The position numbers were made by a program, and so were the translations under genes. Shown piece after piece: positions 58,475-64,000 of a DNA stretch of 64,000 nucleotides (within the stretch, counting starts at the first letter, position 1; each line of letters opens with the position of its first letter). This stretch comes from Tenodera sinensis. Lineage: Eukaryota > Arthropoda > Insecta > Mantodea > Mantidae. The notes under the pieces are model-generated. The model had not been told where the DNA came from, ran no database searches, and worked only from the letters and a program-made list of their open reading frames with translations. The DNA lies in assembly GCA_030765045.1 (NCBI GenBank), contig CM060963.1:117077235-117141234 (forward strand). Reading direction: 5' to 3'.

Positions 58475-58799
58475 AACAAAGCCCCAGCACAACAGCCCAT
58501 GAAGAGCCAAACCTTACCGCCCAGCCACTACGTCTTCCAACTCGGCCCACTACAGGCCTCATTGGTGGGGTGCAGTACTGGAGGGTGGTACCTGATGAGC
58601 GTCCCGATCCCTCCCGGCCAATTATGCGGTCTTCATCATCTGGGGCCGCTACTGTTCCATCAATTGGTCCTCCCGAGTCCTAACAAGGCTGAGTGCACCT
58701 ACCAGAGGGGATAAAATCCCCATGTTAGTACCGGGGATCGAACCCGGGTCCTCTGCGCCAGAGGCAAGCGCACTACCAACTACGCTACGGAGGCGGTCG
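58475..58799 (-). mobile_element. SINE B copy 5
   Basis: Read on the minus strand, A-box TAGCGTAGTTGG and B-box GGTTCGATCCC are both intact. The body matches copy 2 with two internal deletions (around 58670 and 58700). GATAATTAACCTTTAAA on the left and GATAAATTACTTTACCTTTAAA on the right suggest a TSD disturbed by an indel. Confidence 0.92.
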
Positions 58800-59481
58800 A
58801 TAAATTACTTTACCTTTAAAGATAAGAATTTAACACAGAGATGAGAAAATTATTAGACTGCAATACAGTTTTAGGGAAAAATGATTGCATGCTGTGGGTT
58901 TGAAAATTACTTATAAATTTATACAATCAAACAAACATATATAAAACCTATACCACATTTTGGAAGTATGAATTTTTATATTTCATCAATAACAACATTG
59001 TGTTGGCACCTTTATTTTGTGAAGTAATTTTCCACCCATCAACTAAAAAGTTTACCTAGAAGGAAGGTACGTTTCATAAAAGAAATATCTACTTCCACTC
59101 ATCTCTTGTTCGTGGTATTATCACTTTGGTTATATCACCTCCTGCTTTTCTTACGTTTCTGAACATCTGAAGTATCCATGTGCAGTAAAAACAATCAGCG
59201 GGCCATTCAAAAATGGCAGACAAAACATTAGTGAGGATATTGATATTTTAAATGAAGAGGCGAAGTCAACTGCAATTTTAAATATAGTAGACCCGTCTTT
59301 AATGAGCAGCCTACAAATGCCAATTCATTCATATGTCTGTTCCTCGTTCCCTTGGATTAAACGCTAAAATTGTTGTTTCCACTGCCTACTGTAGGTACCA
59401 GTGGTAGTGCCAACTGTAAAAATAAATGTTAATTAAAATGTGTGAATGTTATTGTAAGTTGTTTAATTTTACATAAATACT
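58800..59481. other. Unassigned AT-rich sequence
   Basis: Nothing recognised between SINE B copy 5 and the duplicated repeat. Confidence 0.4.
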
Positions 59482-60262
59482 AGCGGACCCGACAGACGTT
59501 GTCCTGTTCAAACGTTGTATATCCAAAAAGTATACAATTGTGCGAATAAACTAACATGTCACTGAGAAAGAAACAAATCAAAACATCGCTAACACCGCGA
59601 ATTTTGCTTCCCCTGTGGTTTAGAAGTCGCCATTGCGAATTCTCTGTAGTGAGAAGATGGCCAGGTTGTTGCAGTTATGCGATTATATTGCTGTATAAGA
59701 AACATAAGCATTTTAAGAACGCACGCTCGATCCACTCAAGTGATTTGTTAGGATCAGAAGATGCTAATTAAACGCAACGGGGCCTGTCCAGAGGTGGTCG
59801 CTTATTACTTGGACGGCAAATGCTGCATTGTACAGAAAAACCGCTTATCTGCCCTTTTCATCTATCTCCTTTGCTTTTATAAAGGTTACTATCATTTATT
59901 GTATAATATTCCAATGGTTGTTGGCTCTCAAGCACAATTTGTACAATATGTATTGTTTAATTACACTTTAACAGCGTACTTCAATAAATAATAATATATT
60001 AATTTGTAGGTTAAGCGGATTGTTATAGAACAGCGTGTACACATCATTGGAATTCATGACAAATCATGTAAAATACTCACTTCAATGCTGCACCCTACAC
60101 ATTTGCACAATGTATATTTGTTAATTACACCTTTAAACACACTTGCACCCACTTTTAATGTAGGTACTATTACCGCTAAGCTGCTACCAAAACGTCCTAT
60201 AATCCAATCGCAACATTAACAACTAGAAACTCTAAAACGCCATCCCAAAGAAATAGGTATAT
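59482..60262 (+). repeat. Dispersed repeat H, copy 1
   Basis: It opens with ACTAGCGGACCCGACAGACG. From 60023 to about 60253 it is duplicated at 61229-61375 plus 62958-63025: ATTGGAATTCATGACAAATC, ATGTATATTTGTTAATTACA, CACTTTTAATGTA and ACTCTAAAACGC. The two copies lie in the same orientation about 1.2 kb apart. The nature of the repeat is unknown to me. A 71-codon frame from 59556 has no support. Confidence 0.6.
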
Positions 60263-60276
60263 ATAAAATTTTTAGG

Positions 60277-61222
60277 TTAAGGGCACTGGGAGGTCGATTG
60301 ACTTCAAAAAATCGATTTTTTGTTTTTAATGTTAAAAATATATAGTTCTTCAGCTTTAAAATGATATATATAACATAGGTATAGTATTATTTGTTATAAT
60401 GATGGTTGCAGTGGTAGATTTACAGTGATGGAAAAAAATAGGTATAAAAGTTAGTCAGAATATAAAGGAAACCTGTATAAAAAATATATATATGTCGACT
60501 CTCAGAGGCAAAAAGGGCAGTTCAGTTGCTTGAAAATAAAGCTAGAACTAAGAAAAGGAAAATAAAAGATGAGGAAAACTTAAGTGAGCAGGAATATGGA
60601 GCAGGCATTCTGAAAGTATGTGTAATTTGAAAAGAATGGTACTTCAGCTTTGATTGCAATTTCCCGAAACCTTGATGTTTCACACTTCAGGTACACATTT
60701 CTCAAAAACTATATGAGATATTGATATCAAATTGTTATTGCTTATTTATCCATGTTTGTTGAGTACAGCCGGCTAAAGGTTTTGTGAATTAGAGCTATAA
60801 TGTGGAGAAAAAAAAATTTTAATGCTTAAAAATATTACCATATTTTTCCTATATAGAATTAAATAATTTTTTATGTGCAAAATACAAACTACATAGGATG
60901 TATGTTTAACCGGCGATGTCAAACTATGCTTTATGTTATTCAGATAAACATTTGGTGCCTGTAGCTTCAAAATCATACAAGAAAAGTACCTGAAGTATGA
61001 GATGTAACATTTTTTTTCAGGATACATAGTGTGCTTTATGCCCCTTTAGCATGGAATTCCGTGAATGTAATTTAATTATTAGGTAGTAGTTTAATATTAA
61101 AATGCTTGAAGTATAATCACACTAAATTTCAATTTATTCTAATCATTAATACCTACTATACTTAAATTTTAAATATTGGTGTAAGTTAAGCTCGCGGTGT
61201 TAAAAATAACCTCCCGGTGCCC
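60277..61222 (+). mobile_element. Second TTAA-type DNA transposon relic
   Basis: The left end is TTAA then GGGCACTGGGAGGT; the right end, reverse-complemented, is GGGCACCGGGAGGT, 13 of 14 matching. The left flank is TTAA (60277-60280) but the right flank is AAGA, so the duplication has decayed. Near the left end a GATTTTTxxTTTTTAATGTT pattern resembles the element at 3480-4756. A short transposase-like C-terminal frame lies at 60496-60630. Confidence 0.6.
60496..60630 (+). pseudogene. Transposase C-terminal fragment of the TTAA-type element
   Basis: The 44-codon frame reads RLSEAKRAVQLLENKARTKK, then RKIKDEENLSEQEYGAGIL and a stop. A lysine/arginine-rich helix followed by E-x-x-Y-G-A/P-G is the tail I associate with Mutator-like-domain transposases of arthropods (recalled, not searched). 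No upstream catalytic part could be read. Its position inside the inverted repeats supports the assignment. Confidence 0.4.
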
Positions 61223-61375
61223 AAGATGATGGTTATAGAGGGCATAGTTATACGTGATTGGAATTAATGAAAAATCGTGTAAAATATACTGCACTTTACG
61301 TATTTGTATAATGTATATTTGTTAATTACAGTTTTAATTGCTTGTTCTCAATAAGCGCGCACTTTTAATGTAATA

Positions 61376-62710
61376 TTGAAGCTCAACAATGAAAAATTCA
61401 ACTTCAGTAGACACATTAACAACATAACGGACAAGGCACTCCTACTAACAAACATGCTAACCAAAGTTGCAAGACTACAGTGGGGACTCGGCTACCAGTC
61501 TCTTAGAACTATATACAGAGGAGCAATAGCACCTATACTAACGTACGGTTCACCAGTCTGGGAACAGGCACTAGAGAGGAAGAAAAATATAAAGATACTT
61601 CAGAGAACACAGAGAATAATTAATATCAAAATTGCCAAAGCATACAGAACCATATCTTTTGATGCGTCATGTGTAGTAGCTGGAGTGAAGCCTATCTATA
61701 TTAAAATAGCAGAAGCAGCAAAACTATACAAGATAACACATGGAATGACACCAGAATCGTCATATTATGATGCACCCTTACATATAGCAAAATGGCCCCA
61801 TCCAGCGGAGTGTATTCCTATGGAAGAAGTCAATGAAGGAAAATATTATGAAATAGAAATCTTCACAGACGGTAGTAAAATCCATGGAAAAGTTGGAGCT
61901 GCAGCAGTAATATTTAAACACGGAGAAATTATACATAAAATCAAGGCTAAATTACATGACAGATGCTCCAATAACCAGGCAGAGCAAGTGGCAATCATTA
62001 GAGGATTAGCAACACTTCAGGATATGAACATAAGTGTACAAGAAAGAATAACTGCAGTGTATACAGATAGCAAAATTACCCTAGATCTAATCAGAAATAA
62101 TTCAAAACATAATAAATTAATAGAAGAAATTCAAAAGAATCTCAAAAGCCTTAAAGAACAGAAGTGGATCATACATTTTGCCTGGATCAAAGCACATGCT
62201 GGATATCTTGGCAATGAATTAGCTGATAAACTAGCTAAGGAGGCTGCGATTGATAATGCTACGGACTATGTGTACAACAAAAAACCAAAAACAACATATG
62301 TCAGTGAAATCCAAGAACAAGGGATGCAGAAGTGGCAAGAAGAGTGGACTAATACAACGAAAGGAGCAGCCTGCAAGGAGTTCATCCCATCAGTTGTTCG
62401 AAGAATGAGCACACAAATTAACTTGAATTTCAAACTGACAGCAATGATTACGGGACACGGACTAACTAAATCCTACTTACACCGGCTGGGAATAATACAG
62501 GACTCTAGATGCATCTGTCTACAAGAAGAGCAAACAGTAGAACATCTGATATATCGATGTGGCAAACTAAAACAGCAAAGGGAAGTAATGAAGAAAGCCA
62601 TTGAATCTAATAACAACAAATGGCCAGTGACTAAAGCGCAGCTAATCACAAACAACATAAGGGCTTTCAAAACATTTATTCAAAGCATTAATTTTGGTGA
62701 ATTAAAATAG
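61376..62710 (+). pseudogene. LINE ORF2 C-terminal fragment with intact RNase H (444 codons)
   Basis: The longest credible coding stretch in the window. In order: the end of the reverse transcriptase/thumb (LTYGSPVWE, residues 55-63); an RNase H domain with FTDGSK (D165), NNQAEQ (E203), YTDSK (D231), AWIKAHAGYLGNELADKLAK (H274, D284), i.e. all four acidic catalytic residues and the His; then MITGHG and a finger C379-x-C381-x8-H390-x4-C395; stop at 62708-62710. A 3' UTR with AATAAATAAATAAA and a run of about 23 A (62935-62957) follows. The endonuclease and the RT catalytic core are missing and the frame has no ATG at its start (TTG), so it is a 5'-truncated insertion. RNase H plus this finger fits R1/I-type LINEs. 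It is related to 10727-11212. No stop or frameshift breaks it, so it is fairly young. Confidence 0.9.
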
Positions 62711-62957
62711 TATATTCCAACTGCTAATAGGAAGATAGTGGAAGTGATATGGTGTAGTGATATAAAATAAACAAAGGACCAGATATAAATACAGCAAGTT
62801 CAATTTAAAGGACAACTGGAAGATAGAAGTGATAGTGACAGTGAATATAGAAATAAATGTAATAGGTATCAATGTAATAGCATGTAGTATCGCTTACTGC
62901 GATGGGGCATGCTTGTTATAGCTAATAAATAAATAAAAAAAAAAAAAAAAAAAAAAT
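62711..62957 (+). other. LINE 3' UTR and poly(A) tail
   Basis: 225 bp of AT-rich sequence after the stop, with overlapping AATAAA signals directly before an A tail of about 23 bases. It marks the 3' end of the insertion. Confidence 0.85.
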
Positions 62958-63030
62958 GACAATAATTTCCTAGTCTCCGATCGCAGCACCAAATATCGGA
63001 AATTCTAAAACGCGATCGCAGTGCTCCTTG

Positions 63031-63566
63031 ACGGATCCAACTGTGAAGGTAAACCATTCAAAGATCAACACCTTAACTAATTAATTAAAAAGAGCATGTT
63101 TTGTGTGTGTATATATAAATATAAACATTAAATAGTATTATATAAGTGAATTATTAATTATTTCGTGGAATAATCCAAACAAATAGCAGTCCAGATTTTC
63201 ATATTTGGGATAATTATTTGGCACTTTGCACTCGCAAAATTATAGTTATATGAAATCCTCTCATGACCCATTACTGCAGATAATAGCCGAGGTGCAACTA
63301 ACCAAAAGTAGTAATTTAAATATATTTTTGGCAAACTTATTTCGTTGAAGAAAAAATATTTCCTTCATAATAAAAACTTAACTCTGTAGTTTTTCCCTAC
63401 TTGTATGGACAGTCATCTAATTAATATTGGTGGAAATTATATAGGAATTAATCACACTAATGGTGTGAGATTAACCATGAGCAGTAAATAACCAAAAACT
63501 TGTTCTTTTACCAATAATTTGACACCTCTGTATATCTGTTATTTCCGTGTTCGTTCTAACAACAAT
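63031..63566. other. Unassigned AT-rich sequence
   Basis: No recognised gene or repeat. Confidence 0.4.
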
Positions 63567-63888
63567 AAATTAGTTTTCGAATCGTACCTCAGTGTTAGCA
63601 CAGGATTATAGGCTGCAAGGGAACTCGGCTTCACTTCCCGATACTGGCACGGGGATGAGCTTTAATAATGTGGTCCATTCAACCTCATGAGGTCCTTGGG
63701 GGCCAATTGAGGAGCTCCAGTCTCACAAATTTGGAGAGGTGGTATGCTGACCACATGTCACCATCATTAGTGCATTATGCATACAACGCAGTGTGGTCGG
63801 AGGCAGAGGGTGTAACAGTCCTACGCAAGGTATTAGCTTAATTGGCCTGTTGCGGCAAGTCAACATGTACTGCTAAATAGTTTTCAAA
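63567..63888 (+). mobile_element. SINE G: different tRNA head, central domain shared with SINE B
   Basis: The head (from about 63584) has CCTCAGTGTTAGCACAGGAT and a weak B-box CGGCTTCACTTCCCG. The centre CTTGGGGGCCAATTGAGGAG followed by CTCCAG matches the SINE B centre (GGAGGGGGCCAATTGAGGAG, CTAC), and the end CCTGTTGCGGC resembles the SINE B GGGCTGTTGCGCC end. Imperfect flanking repeats AAATTAGTTTTCGAA (63567-63581) and AAATAGTTTTCAAA (63875-63888) are a likely TSD. Confidence 0.72.
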
Positions 63889-63956
63889 GCATTAATTACG
63901 TTTCTCATAATGTGCTTTTATGGGATAGTGCGGATGATAATAATCTGACTAAAGTC

Positions 63957-64000
63957 AGTCTGAGTGGCTCAGTTTGTTAGGTGCTGGTCTACTGATCCCA
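63957..64000 (+). mobile_element. tRNA-like SINE head cut by the window end
   Basis: GTCTGAGTGGCTCAGTTTGT then TAGGTGCTGGTCTACTGATC resembles the 5' half of a tRNA (A-box TGGCTCAGTTTGTTAGG). The B-box side lies outside the window, so a true tRNA gene cannot be excluded, but a SINE head fits the region better. Confidence 0.5.

Larger units (their letters stand above)
61223..63030 (+). repeat. Dispersed repeat H, copy 2, interrupted by a LINE
   Basis: 61229-61375 and 62958-63025 align consecutively with 60023-60253 of copy 1. The LINE (about 61376-62957) is inserted just after CACTTTTAATGTA. Sequence after the LINE poly(A) resumes with CCTAGTCTCCGATCGCA, compared with CCTATAATCCAATCGCA in copy 1. 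The exact LINE TSD could not be settled because both sides are AT-rich. Confidence 0.65.

Overview
This window looks like non-coding, repeat-dominated nuclear DNA of an arthropod, most probably an insect with a large genome. The evidence is the repeat content: several unrelated tRNA-derived SINE families with target-site duplications (TSDs), LINE fragments with an RNase H domain and a C-x-C-x8-H-x4-C finger, mariner-like, hAT-like and TTAA-flanked DNA transposon relics, LTR-like blocks and long microsatellites. The species cannot be named from sequence alone. I found no convincing host gene, functional tRNA, rRNA or CRISPR array. Nearly every long open frame lies in a transposon relic or a simple repeat.

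The dominant signal is a dispersed family, called family A here: about 0.82-0.94 kb, no coding capacity, at least 16 copies or fragments, roughly 10.5 kb or one sixth of the window. Read in its + orientation, it starts with a hairpin built on ACTTTCTCTACT / AGTAGAGAAAGT. Next come a segment ending in a simple-repeat slot whose content differs in every copy, about 600 bp of conserved AT-rich sequence, and an end with GTAGAGAAAGTCATGTGAG...CACATCAGAT. Nested copies fix the termini and show 5-7 bp TTTTTA-like target duplications. I do not recognise the family.

Layout. 1-9.9 kb: family A fragments, SINE D, an LTR-like block, a 1.27-kb TTAA-flanked transposon with a broken transposase, SINE B and a LINE relic. 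10.6-11.8 kb: a SINE split by a 5'-truncated LINE, each with its own TSD. 12.8-19.9 kb: two SINE C copies and family A copies, one inside another. 23-26.2 kb: SINE B, an LTR-like block and a foldback MITE. 28-38.6 kb: a 434-bp AAT/AAC tract, family A, SINE B, a LINE reverse-transcriptase relic, a hAT-like fragment, a 0.9-kb polypurine tract and a family A copy split by a 66-bp retroposon. 41.8-45.2 kb: an LTR-like block beside a mariner-like relic whose two ends are inverted copies of the same 3' end. That relic is interrupted by a family A element that is itself interrupted by another. 47.5-58.8 kb: more family A copies and SINEs B, E and F. 59.5-64 kb: a duplicated repeat carrying a second TTAA-type transposon relic and a LINE fragment with 444 open codons, then two more SINE heads.

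The parts do not form a pathway. They record repeated rounds of insertion, and the nesting gives relative ages: mariner relic older than the outer family A copy, which is older than the inner one; SINE E older than its LINE insert; family A copy at 37.5 kb older than the 66-bp retroposon.
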